DNA of 24,640 nt from an uncultured Lachnospiraceae bacterium (GTDB taxonomy: Bacteria; Bacillota; Clostridia; Lachnospirales; Lachnospiraceae). This document shows positions 16,347 through 22,988 of the stretch, in pieces. Both the position numbers and the translations under genes were made by a program. The stretch lies in assembly GCA_910588825.1 (NCBI GenBank), contig CAJURF010000054.1:1-24640 (forward strand), in the 5' to 3' direction. How positions within the stretch are numbered: the first letter of the stretch is position 1; the number at the start of each line of letters is the position of its first letter. The notes beneath the pieces were generated by a model. The model was given only the letters and a program-made list of their open reading frames with translations, was not told where the DNA came from and searched no databases.

Positions 16347-16868
16347 ATGCGTTTAAAAGTATTGCTGAGCATTCTTACTATCACGACCATGTTAAGTTTC
16401 ACTGCCTGCGGCAGCCAAAATCAGACAAATCCACCTTCAGATGCTTCCGCCCAGACACAGAGCACTCCCGCCCAGTCTACTCAGGATGAGAGTACTCCTG
16501 CACCGTCTGCCCAAGAGGAAAACACCCCTGCTGATCCTACTCCCGGCGGCCAGGAAAAAAGTGCTGCAAACACCCCCAATCTCTCTGTACTTACCGACAG
16601 TATACAGGATCTGGAACAACGTATTGGAGACATCACTCCCTCAGGTTCGGCCCAGGAACAAAAAGAGCAGTTTCTTGCCCTGAAAAACGAAATCGATGCC
16701 CTGGATAATGAACTGGGATATATGGAAGATACCCTGGAATCCCAATATTATAACGGCAGTCTGGAAGCCGCCCAGTACCAGGAACAGGAACGAGAAATCG
16801 AAGCTTTAGAAGACCGGCTGGACAATTGCGAAGACCAGGTGGAATTCATTTTCAGAATAGACGATTAG
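16347..16868 (+). CDS. Small coiled-coil lipoprotein of unknown function
   Basis: I do not recognise a functional family. The 173-residue product begins with a lipoprotein signal peptide (MRLKVLL, hydrophobic 5-18, lipobox SFTAC with Cys21), so it should be anchored on the outer face of the membrane. Residues 23-75 are a low-complexity linker rich in Ser, Thr, Pro, Ala and Gln. Residues 78-173 are charged and strongly helical, with heptad-like LEQRI, LKNEIDALDNEL and IEALEDRLDNCEDQ, consistent with a two-helix coiled coil. The ATG has CGGAGGA 8 bases upstream. It has its own promoter and palindrome and converges on sigE. Confidence 0.85.
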   Translation: MRLKVLLSILTITTMLSFTACGSQNQTNPPSDASAQTQSTPAQSTQDESTPAPSAQEENTPADPTPGGQEKSAANTPNLSVLTDSIQDLEQRIGDITPSGSAQEQKEQFLALKNEIDALDNELGYMEDTLESQYYNGSLEAAQYQEQEREIEALEDRLDNCEDQVEFIFRIDD

Positions 16869-16892
16869 AAAAAATACTGCTTTTACAGATTC

Positions 16893-16930
16893 TTATGCCA
16901 GCTGCGTCATCCGGGCTGCAGCTGGCATAA
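16893..16930. terminator. Shared convergent hairpin between the lipoprotein gene and sigE
   Basis: A 13-bp perfect stem TTATGCCAGCTGC / GCAGCTGGCATAA encloses a 12-base loop, placed midway between two convergent stop codons. Neither side has a true T-run, so intrinsic termination may be inefficient. The position argues for a bidirectional terminator or 3'-end stabiliser. Confidence 0.6.
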
Positions 16931-16944
16931 AACATGTTTAAAAG

Positions 16945-17682
16945 TTATTCGTATCTGATAATCTCTTTCTTTAACCGTTTAATAATCCGCTTCTCCAGCC
17001 TGGAAATATAAGATTGAGAAATCCCCAGCAGATCCGCCACCTCTTTTTGTGTCTTTTCTTTCATATCCGGCGCATACAGTCCGAATCTCAGTTTAATAAT
17101 CGTCTGTTCACGGTCATTGAGTTTTGCAATAGCTTTCCCCAGAAGTGTCTTTTCCACTTCCTGTTCAATCCCCCTGTAAATCACATCTTCATCCGTCCCC
17201 AGAATATCTGACAACAGCAGCTCATTGCCATCCCAGTCCACATTCAGAGGCTCATCAATGGAAACTTCCATTTTTGTCTTGCTGTTCCGGCGCAGATACA
17301 TGAGAATCTCATTTTCTATACATCGGGAAGCATATGTAGCCAACTTGATTTTTTTAACAGGATTAAAGGTATTAATGGCTTTGATCAATCCTATTGTGCC
17401 TATGGAAATCAAATCTTCTACCCCCACTCCGGTGTTATCAAATTTTTTGGCAATGTAGACCACCAGCCGGAGATTATGTTCAATCAATGTGGACTTTGCC
17501 TCTTTCTCCTGCTCTGTCCCCAGTTCACTGATAAAAACTGCCTCTCTCTCCGGTTCCAGCGGCGCGGGAAGCACATCGGCTCCCCCAATATAATAAACCT
17601 CCCTGGGTTTATGAAATACCACGTTGGAAAATCTGGAAATCATTGGTCCCGTGTAATTCGGGGCTGCTGCTTTTACACTCAT
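16945..17682 (-). CDS. sigE: RNA polymerase sporulation sigma factor SigE (pro-sigma-E)
   Basis: Early mother-cell sigma factor, made as an inactive membrane-associated precursor. The 245-residue protein contains region 2 (NLRLVVYIAKKFDNTG, EDLISIGTIGLIKA, KIKLATYASRCIENEILMYLRR) and the region 4 helix-turn-helix (EVADLLGISQSYISRLEKRI). The conserved cleavage neighbourhood EVYYIGG follows a pro-sequence of about 27 residues, MSVKAAAPNYTGPMISRF onward, which does not resemble that of Bacillus. I chose the ATG ending at 17682 because AGGAGG lies 8 bases upstream; the frame opens at a GTG at 17757 without a binding site. It follows spoIIGA by 71 bases. sigG, usually next in Bacillus and Clostridium, is not here. 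Confidence 0.95.
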   Translation of the reverse strand: MSVKAAAPNYTGPMISRFSNVVFHKPREVYYIGGADVLPAPLEPEREAVFISELGTEQEKEAKSTLIEHNLRLVVYIAKKFDNTGVGVEDLISIGTIGLIKAINTFNPVKKIKLATYASRCIENEILMYLRRNSKTKMEVSIDEPLNVDWDGNELLLSDILGTDEDVIYRGIEQEVEKTLLGKAIAKLNDREQTIIKLRFGLYAPDMKEKTQKEVADLLGISQSYISRLEKRIIKRLKKEIIRYE

Positions 17683-17753
17683 ACTATACTCCTCCTGTCC
17701 GAACATGCCGTAAAAATCCAGCATGCTCCAAGATTGATACCTTTGATAACAAG

Positions 17754-18599
17754 TCACATAATCTTACCGTTCAGAATAATCTGATATCTTCCCTGGGAAT
17801 GAAACGATGCCGCAGAGACAGCAACCACAGGACGATAGACATAGATAATCTGCTCCCCACGGTAAATACACATATCTTCCAATGTAACCACAGGAAGTGT
17901 TCCATCATTCCCCACACTGCAATAGACAATAAAATGGGGATGCAGACTTTCCCACACCGGGTCATCATACTCCCCCACAGTTTTTTCCATATCTTTTAAT
18001 CTCTTTAATGCAGCGGCGGGCACAAGCTCTGCCAGAGTCTCTTCTTCCACAATCGAAACCGGTTTCCCTGTAAGGGGATCCGCCAGCAGATTGCCTGTAT
18101 CGTAAAGTCCTGTGAGATCTACTGTCTTTCCTTGTGCTTTGAGTTTTACTCTGCAGTAAGTTTCCCTTTTTCTCAGCCAGTTTTGATATCCTCGGACACA
18201 GATGGCCAGGAAACAATAACTAAGCCCTGTAAAGCAAAGAAACATCCACAGAGCAATTTCTTTTCCCCCGGTCAGGATATCCCAGAAGCCTCCGCATAAA
18301 AACGCCAGTACATAAAGAGTCAATGTAATTCTGGCCAGCATTCTTTTGGAATCTATTTTATATCCTATACGCGCCATGGCCGCTGCTGTTATAACATGCA
18401 GGACAAAGGCCGCCGGATATACGTAATCTGTAGGTATGAATAAGATAAAACAGGAGGACACAGCGCCCAGCACAGCACCGAAGAAACATCTATACCAGGC
18501 GGTGTGAATACCGAGAAACATCCCCGTGAGGTAAAGCAGTACAAAATCCATTAAGAAGTTTGTCACAAAAACCACATCTATGTATATTTCCCGATACAA
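17754..18599 (-). CDS. spoIIGA: Sigma-E processing peptidase SpoIIGA
   Basis: Membrane-embedded aspartic protease that cleaves pro-sigma-E at the sporulation septum after a forespore signal. The 281-residue protein has five hydrophobic segments in the first 135 residues (starting EIYIDVVFVTNFLMDFVLLY) and a soluble C-terminal protease domain with the active-site Asp167 in YDTGNLLADPLTGKPV. The start is TTG with GGAGGG 6 bases upstream; the next Met is inside the first helix, so the TTG is needed to match the family. It is the first gene of the spoIIG operon and lies directly upstream of its substrate gene sigE. Confidence 0.95.
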   Translation of the reverse strand: MYREIYIDVVFVTNFLMDFVLLYLTGMFLGIHTAWYRCFFGAVLGAVSSCFILFIPTDYVYPAAFVLHVITAAAMARIGYKIDSKRMLARITLTLYVLAFLCGGFWDILTGGKEIALWMFLCFTGLSYCFLAICVRGYQNWLRKRETYCRVKLKAQGKTVDLTGLYDTGNLLADPLTGKPVSIVEEETLAELVPAAALKRLKDMEKTVGEYDDPVWESLHPHFIVYCSVGNDGTLPVVTLEDMCIYRGEQIIYVYRPVVAVSAASFHSQGRYQIILNGKIM

Positions 18600-18605
18600 G
18601 AAAAG

Positions 18606-18661
18606 CCCTCCATAACCTGTGCGATCTTATTTTGTGTACACACATTATAAGTTATGGAGGG
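18606..18661 (-). promoter_or_regulatory. 11-bp inverted repeat pairing the spoIIGA ribosome binding site
   Basis: On the minus strand CCCTCCATAAC (18651-18661) is exactly complementary to GTTATGGAGGG (18606-18616), which contains the spoIIGA Shine-Dalgarno. The upstream arm lies between the -35 and -10 of the spoIIG promoter, so only RNA started further upstream, such as aroD read-through, would contain both arms and fold. Confidence 0.65.
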
Positions 18662-18678
18662 TTGAAGAATTTGTCGAA
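18644..18678 (-). promoter_or_regulatory. Spo0A-controlled sigma-A promoter of spoIIGA-sigE
   Basis: Minus strand: -10 TATAAT (18644-18649), a 22-base spacer, and -35-like TCGACA (18672-18677) embedded in TTCGACA, the reverse complement of the Spo0A box TGTCGAA (plus strand 18672-18678). The 22-bp spacing and a 0A box on the -35 are the known hallmarks of the Bacillus subtilis spoIIG promoter. Confidence 0.85.
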
Positions 18679-18746
18679 ATAAGGGCGTAACTATCTAAAT
18701 ATTTTCTCATTTTTTCGAGCTTGTTTTACAGACAGGCATGTGTTTC

Positions 18747-19514
18747 TCATACAAACTCATGAAACGTCTGAAGCAGGGTTCTCAATTCATCAATGGGAAG
18801 CTGTCCGGGTGCAGACATCCGCCCTGCCGTGGCAAATGTAACCGCTGAACCAAAAATTTCCCCGCAGAAACGGCTGGCACTCCCCAAATCTCCCATGGAC
18901 ATGGTAATCAGCGGCTTCTGTGTATTTTCCCGGCTCATCCGCCCGGTTACACGGAGCAGCCTGGCGGTATCCCTGTAATCATGAGGCATGACAGCAAGTT
19001 TTAAGATATCTGCCCCGGCTTCGTCTTCCCTTTTCAGAGCAGCTTCCATTTCCATTTCAGAAGGTGTTCTCTCAAAATGATGGCTGGACCCAATCACCAG
19101 TATCCCTTTCTTGCGAAGCCAGTCCACCACTTCCAGCAGCCGGGAAAATTCCATCTGCATCACTTCTATATCCACAAAAGAGGGGATTTTTGTATCTGCC
19201 GCATGTTTCAAAAGACGAATATAATCTTCTTCCGAAATCTGCAGACTGCCCCCCTCTTTCTGCGTACGGACAGTAAAAATAAGCGGAATGGAATCCAGAA
19301 TGCCGCTCAATCTTTTGAGAACGCCCTCCACATGTGACGGAGAAAAAATATTCTCAAAACAGTCCGCCCGCCACTCCACAAGGTCCGGGCAGACGGCTGC
19401 CGCCTGCTCTGCCTCTGCTTCCAATCCCGGTGCATCCGTCTGCGTAAGAGGGACGCAGATACAGGGCATCCCCTCCCCAATGACAGTATTTTTTACAACG
19501 ATACTTCTGGCCAT
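18747..19514 (-). CDS. aroD: 3-dehydroquinate dehydratase, type I
   Basis: Dehydrates 3-dehydroquinate to 3-dehydroshikimate through a Schiff base, step three of the shikimate pathway. The 255-residue protein has the type I barrel pattern: EWRAD (47-51) for substrate binding, FTVRTQKEGG, the catalytic His145 in SSHHFERTP, the Schiff-base Lys172 in ILKLAVMP, and a C-terminal active-site loop. The ATG is preceded by AGAGGAG 10 bases upstream. It is divergent from aroE across 107 bases, pairing consecutive pathway steps. No terminator is visible between it and the spoIIG operon 147 bases downstream, so read-through into spoIIGA is plausible. Confidence 0.95.
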   Translation of the reverse strand: MARSIVVKNTVIGEGMPCICVPLTQTDAPGLEAEAEQAAAVCPDLVEWRADCFENIFSPSHVEGVLKRLSGILDSIPLIFTVRTQKEGGSLQISEEDYIRLLKHAADTKIPSFVDIEVMQMEFSRLLEVVDWLRKKGILVIGSSHHFERTPSEMEMEAALKREDEAGADILKLAVMPHDYRDTARLLRVTGRMSRENTQKPLITMSMGDLGSASRFCGEIFGSAVTFATAGRMSAPGQLPIDELRTLLQTFHEFV

Positions 19515-19517
19515 TTA

Positions 19518-19546
19518 TTGACATCTCCTCTGAAAATATATATGAT
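19518..19546 (+). promoter_or_regulatory. Sigma-A promoter of aroE
   Basis: Consensus -35 TTGACA (19518-19523), 17-base spacer, -10 TATGAT (19541-19546). The leader would be about 70 bases. I could not assign an equally clear promoter to the divergent aroD. Confidence 0.8.
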
Positions 19547-19555
19547 GGTTATGAA

Positions 19556-19590
19556 CCCGGCCGGCGTTTTTGGCTGCCTGCCGGGATTTT
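19556..19590 (+). promoter_or_regulatory. GC-rich hairpin in the aroE leader, possible attenuator
   Basis: CCCGGC (19556-19561) pairs with GCCGGG (19580-19585), followed by ATTTT. The short T-run makes termination uncertain; no T-box or leader peptide was found with it. Confidence 0.35.
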
Positions 19591-19621
19591 AAGAAACTAT
19601 AAATAAAACGGAGGATATAAA

Positions 19622-20503
19622 ATGAACATTCCTATTACTGGATGCACCCGGTTCACCGGACTCCTTGGCACCCCTGTCACCCACAGCATCTCCCCCCGGA
19701 TGCACAACGAAAGTTTCCAGTATCTTGGGCTGGATTATGTATATCTGTGTTTTGATGTAAATGAGCAGACTCTGCCGGATGCCGTCCGCGGTTTAAAGGC
19801 TCTGGGCGTACGAGGTTTCAATCTGACCATGCCCTGCAAAAACCGTATGGCAGAACTTTGCGGTAGCCTCTCTCCGGCAGCCCGCTTAATCGGAGCCGTA
19901 AATACTGTGGTACACGAAGAAAATGGCGAACTGACCGGATATAACACAGACGGCATCGGCTTCATCCGGGCGCTCAGAGAAGCCGGACAGGATATAAAAG
20001 GAAAAACTATGACCCTTTTTGGCGCCGGAGGAGCCGCTTCGTCCATCTGCACCCAGGCAGCCATCGACGGCGCCCAGGCGGTCCACGTTTTTGCCCGTTC
20101 CTCCAGCCGGTTCTGGGGCAGGATGCAGCATCTGGCCGATGAACTCAGCCGCCTCTACCCCTGCCGTGTGACTCTGGAAGAACAGGCAGATGAACTTCAG
20201 CTGAAGTCCTCACTGGAAGACAGCCATCTGCTGGTGAACGGTACTTCTGTGGGCATGGCTCCCGAGACAGACGCTTCCCTGATCACTGACCCCGGGCTTT
20301 TCCACCCAGACCTGGCTGTGTTCGATGCCATTTACAATCCGCGGCAGACCAGGCTTTTAAAACTGGCACAAAAGGCTGGATGCCAGACTGGAAACGGACT
20401 TTATATGCTGCTGTATCAGGGCGCGGAAGCCTTCACCTTGTGGACCGGGCAGGACATGCCCATTGAACATATCAAATCCTGCTGCTTCCCCGATGCCGTG
20501 TAA
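19622..20503 (+). CDS. aroE: Shikimate dehydrogenase
   Basis: NADP- or NAD-dependent reduction of 3-dehydroshikimate to shikimate. The 293-residue protein has the substrate-site motif THSISPRMHN (20-29), catalytic Lys73 in NLTMPCKNRM, GAVNTV and the catalytic Asp110 in YNTDGIGF, the Rossmann GAGGAAS (134-140), and C-terminal YNPRQTRLL and GLYMLLYQGAEAF. It is slightly longer than E. coli AroE (272). Length and the LDYVYLCFDV segment recall YdiB-like quinate/shikimate dehydrogenases, so quinate activity is possible. Strong binding site ACGGAGGA. Convergent with thrS, with 2 bases between stop codons. Confidence 0.92.
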   Translation: MNIPITGCTRFTGLLGTPVTHSISPRMHNESFQYLGLDYVYLCFDVNEQTLPDAVRGLKALGVRGFNLTMPCKNRMAELCGSLSPAARLIGAVNTVVHEENGELTGYNTDGIGFIRALREAGQDIKGKTMTLFGAGGAASSICTQAAIDGAQAVHVFARSSSRFWGRMQHLADELSRLYPCRVTLEEQADELQLKSSLEDSHLLVNGTSVGMAPETDASLITDPGLFHPDLAVFDAIYNPRQTRLLKLAQKAGCQTGNGLYMLLYQGAEAFTLWTGQDMPIEHIKSCCFPDAV

Positions 20504-20505
20504 CC

Positions 20506-22473
20506 TCAGGACTGCTGCCCTTCTGCCTCAACCTGGATTTTACGGATGGTTTTTGTGCGGATTTCTTCTGTAATCTCCTGAATAAATACATCCAGGGGCC
20601 TGGAACCTTCATCTCCCAGATAACGGCTCCTCACAGAAACCACCCCTTCTTCCTGCTCTTTCGCTCCCACTACCAGCATATAGGGCACTTTCTCCAGTCT
20701 GGCTTCTCGGATTTTATAACCCATTTTCTCTGAGCGCTGGTCCACAAAGCAGCGGATGGAAGCGTTTCTCAATTTTTCTTCCACCTGTGCCGCGTAATCA
20801 TGGAATTTCTCTGAAATGGGGATTACCCTCACCTGTTCCGGGCACAGCCAGGTGGGAAACAGTCCGGCATATTTCTCAATGAGCCATGCCAGTGTGCGCT
20901 CATAACATCCCATGGAAGTTCTGTGGATAATATACGGCCTCTCTTTTTCCCCGTCCGCATTGATAAATGTCATATCAAAACGTTCTGCCAGGAACATATC
21001 CAGCTGAATGGTAATCATAGTATCCTCTTTGCCGTACACATTCTTCGCCTGAATATCCAGCTTGGGACCATAGAATGCCGCTTCTCCTTCTTCTTCTGTA
21101 TAAGAAATACCAATGTGGTCTAAGATGACACGCATCATATCCTGCACCTGGTTCCAGGTTTTTTCATCCCCCAGATATTTTTCCTGATTATTGGGGTCCC
21201 ACAGGGAAAGACGGTATGTCACATCCTCCTCCACACCTAGAGTAGTGAGACAGTACTTGGCCAGGTCCACACATCCTTTAAATTCTTCTTCGATTTGGTC
21301 CGGGCGCACCACCAGATGGCCTTCGCTGATGGTAAACTGGCGCACACGGGTCAGACCGTGCATCTCACCGGAATCTTCATTCCGAAACAGCGTAGAAGTC
21401 TCCCCCATACGCACCGGCAGGTCCCGGTAACTGTGCTGCTCTGCCTTGTACACATAATACTGGAAGGGACAGGTCATGGGCCGCAGGGCAAAAATCTCTT
21501 TGTCCTTTTCTTCATCTCCCAGGATAAACATTCCATCTTTGTAGTGGCCCCAGTGGTCTGAAATCACATACAGGTCGCTTTTTGCCATCAGGGGCGTCTT
21601 CGTCCTCACGTATCCCCGTCTGGCCTCCTCGTCCTCAATCCATCTCTGAAGCTCCTGTATGATAGTCACCCCTTTTGGCATCAGAAGGGGGAGCCCTTGG
21701 CCGACCACATCTACTGTGGTAAACAGCTTCATCTCCCGTCCCAGCTTATTGTGGTCTCTCTTTTTTGCCTCCTCCAGCTGGTTCAAATGTTCTTTCAGCT
21801 CATCTTTTGTCCCGTAAGCAGTACCGTAAATCCTGGCCAGCATCTGGTTTTTCTCACTGCCCCGCCAGTAAGCCCCGGAAGATGACAGCAGTTTAAATGC
21901 TTTCACACCTTTCGTATTCATCAAATGGGGCCCTGCACACAAGTCCACCCAGTCCCCCTGGGAATAAAAACTGATTTCTGAGTCTTCTGGAAGGTCCTCA
22001 ATCAATTCAACTTTATAGGGTTCATTCTTTTCCTTGAAAAATGCTATGGCCTCTTCTCTGGATTTGGTAAAACGTTCTAAGCGGGCGCCTTTTTTAATGA
22101 TTTTCTTCATCTCTTTTTCGATGGCCTCCAGATCCTCCTGTGAAAAAGGATCACACTGAAAATCATAGTAAAACCCGGTGTCGATGGAAGGACCGATGGC
22201 CACCTTTGCCTCCGGATAAAGAGTCTGGACTGCCTGCGCCAGCACATGGGATGCTGTATGACGCAGTGCGGCCAGCCCTTTCTCATCCTTTGCCGTGAGT
22301 ATGCTCAGACAGCAGTCCTTATCCAATACAGTACGCAGATCCACCACCTGCCCGTCCACTTCCCCGGCGCAGGCGGCCCGGGCCAGCCCCTCGCTGATAT
22401 CGGAAGCCACGTCGATGACAGACACAGGCTGTGCATATTCCTTCTTTGAACCATCTTTTAATGTAATAATCAT
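20506..22473 (-). CDS. thrS: Threonine--tRNA ligase
   Basis: Charges tRNA-Thr. The 655-residue class II synthetase has an N-terminal TGS domain (MIITLKDGSKKEYAQPVSVI), the editing domain with HTASHVLAQAVQ, and the second-additional-domain Cys near DWVDLCAGPHL. The catalytic core includes MTCPFQYYVYK and RMGETSTLFRNE (motif 2), HRTSMGCYERTLAWLIE (motif 3), and a C-terminal anticodon-binding domain (WLCPEQVRVIPIS). The frame is open to 22563, but I use the ATG ending at 22473, with AAAGGAGAG 7 bases upstream; the extra 30 codons would run into the T-box terminator. It is controlled by that upstream T-box. Confidence 0.97.
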   Translation of the reverse strand: MIITLKDGSKKEYAQPVSVIDVASDISEGLARAACAGEVDGQVVDLRTVLDKDCCLSILTAKDEKGLAALRHTASHVLAQAVQTLYPEAKVAIGPSIDTGFYYDFQCDPFSQEDLEAIEKEMKKIIKKGARLERFTKSREEAIAFFKEKNEPYKVELIEDLPEDSEISFYSQGDWVDLCAGPHLMNTKGVKAFKLLSSSGAYWRGSEKNQMLARIYGTAYGTKDELKEHLNQLEEAKKRDHNKLGREMKLFTTVDVVGQGLPLLMPKGVTIIQELQRWIEDEEARRGYVRTKTPLMAKSDLYVISDHWGHYKDGMFILGDEEKDKEIFALRPMTCPFQYYVYKAEQHSYRDLPVRMGETSTLFRNEDSGEMHGLTRVRQFTISEGHLVVRPDQIEEEFKGCVDLAKYCLTTLGVEEDVTYRLSLWDPNNQEKYLGDEKTWNQVQDMMRVILDHIGISYTEEEGEAAFYGPKLDIQAKNVYGKEDTMITIQLDMFLAERFDMTFINADGEKERPYIIHRTSMGCYERTLAWLIEKYAGLFPTWLCPEQVRVIPISEKFHDYAAQVEEKLRNASIRCFVDQRSEKMGYKIREARLEKVPYMLVVGAKEQEEGVVSVRSRYLGDEGSRPLDVFIQEITEEIRTKTIRKIQVEAEGQQS

Positions 22474-22531
22474 GTTTTCTCTCCTTTCTAAATGAACTGT
22501 TCGGAAGTTATTTTGAACAATTCCTAAACGC

Positions 22532-22845
22532 AAAAAAACCCGCACCCTGCGACAATATGTCACAAGGGGCGAGCCAGATATTTCTGAACCGCGGTTCCAC
22601 CCTTTTTGCTGTTTTCAGAAAATATTTTATATTTTCTGCTGTAAAACAGCCTCTTCATCTTGATGATAACGGAATCACCGGGCTTGATTGGAGCCGCTCT
22701 GAGCTGGTCTTCAGATGCTTCTTCAATGAAATGCTTCCAGCACCGTATTTTTTCCACGGGCATCTCTCTCTGGAATGTTCCACATCCTACTGGTCTCATC
22801 TTTGCTTTTCCTGTATTCTTACTGGAAAACGTTTGTAATACGTTT
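22532..22845 (-). promoter_or_regulatory. T-box riboswitch (tRNA-Thr) controlling thrS
   Basis: Leader RNA of about 315 bases that senses uncharged tRNA-Thr. On the minus strand the loop-E AGTA and GAA pair flank a GGATG/CATCT helix, followed by the specifier ACC (22706-22708, a Thr codon) in GAAGACCAGC. A GCTGT/ACAGC hairpin follows, then the invariant T-box AGGGTGGAACCGCGG (22589-22603) for the antiterminator. Last is a 16-bp terminator stem with one mismatch, loop TAT, and seven Ts (22532-22538). An open frame across this leader (22560-22799) is fortuitous. Confidence 0.96.
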
Positions 22846-22851
22846 CAGTTT

Positions 22852-22879
22852 ATTATAGCACGAAAAGTGTTTTTGTCAA
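22852..22879 (-). promoter_or_regulatory. Sigma-A promoter of the thrS leader
   Basis: Minus strand: -35 TTGACA (22874-22879), 16-base spacer, -10 TATAAT (22852-22857) preceded by an extended TGC. It is among the strongest promoters in the window. Confidence 0.9.
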
Positions 22880-22886
22880 CTATATA

Positions 22887-22921
22887 TTTCCCGGGAAAAT
22901 ATGCAATTTAAAATATTGCAT
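22887..22921. promoter_or_regulatory. Two palindromes between the divergent thrS and repeat-protein promoters
   Basis: TTTCCC/GGGAAA (22887-22898) is a perfect 12-bp palindrome, and ATGCAAT (22901-22907) with ATTGCAT (22915-22921) is a 7-bp inverted repeat with an A/T-only centre. They fill the 49 bases between the two -35 elements, a natural place for an operator. No binding protein is identified. Confidence 0.4.
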
Positions 22922-22928
22922 TTTATCC

Positions 22929-22957
22929 TTTACAATATACTTTCCATGTGATATAAT
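22929..22957 (+). promoter_or_regulatory. Sigma-A promoter of the coiled-coil repeat gene
   Basis: -35 TTTACA (22929-22934), 17-base spacer, perfect -10 TATAAT (22952-22957). Its start site should be about 25 bases ahead of the ATG at 22989. Confidence 0.85.
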
Positions 22958-22988
22958 GATAAAAATCCAATGGAAAGGTGGTGTTGTC

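Noticed and set aside
17683..17757. GTG start for sigE giving 25 more residues
   Set aside because: No ribosome binding site at the GTG, while the ATG ending at 17682 has AGGAGG 8 bases upstream and leaves a pro-sequence of normal length.
22560..22799. 79-codon open frame on the minus strand ahead of thrS
   Set aside because: It lies wholly inside the T-box leader (specifier, T-box motif and terminator stem), so it is a structural RNA, not a coding gene.
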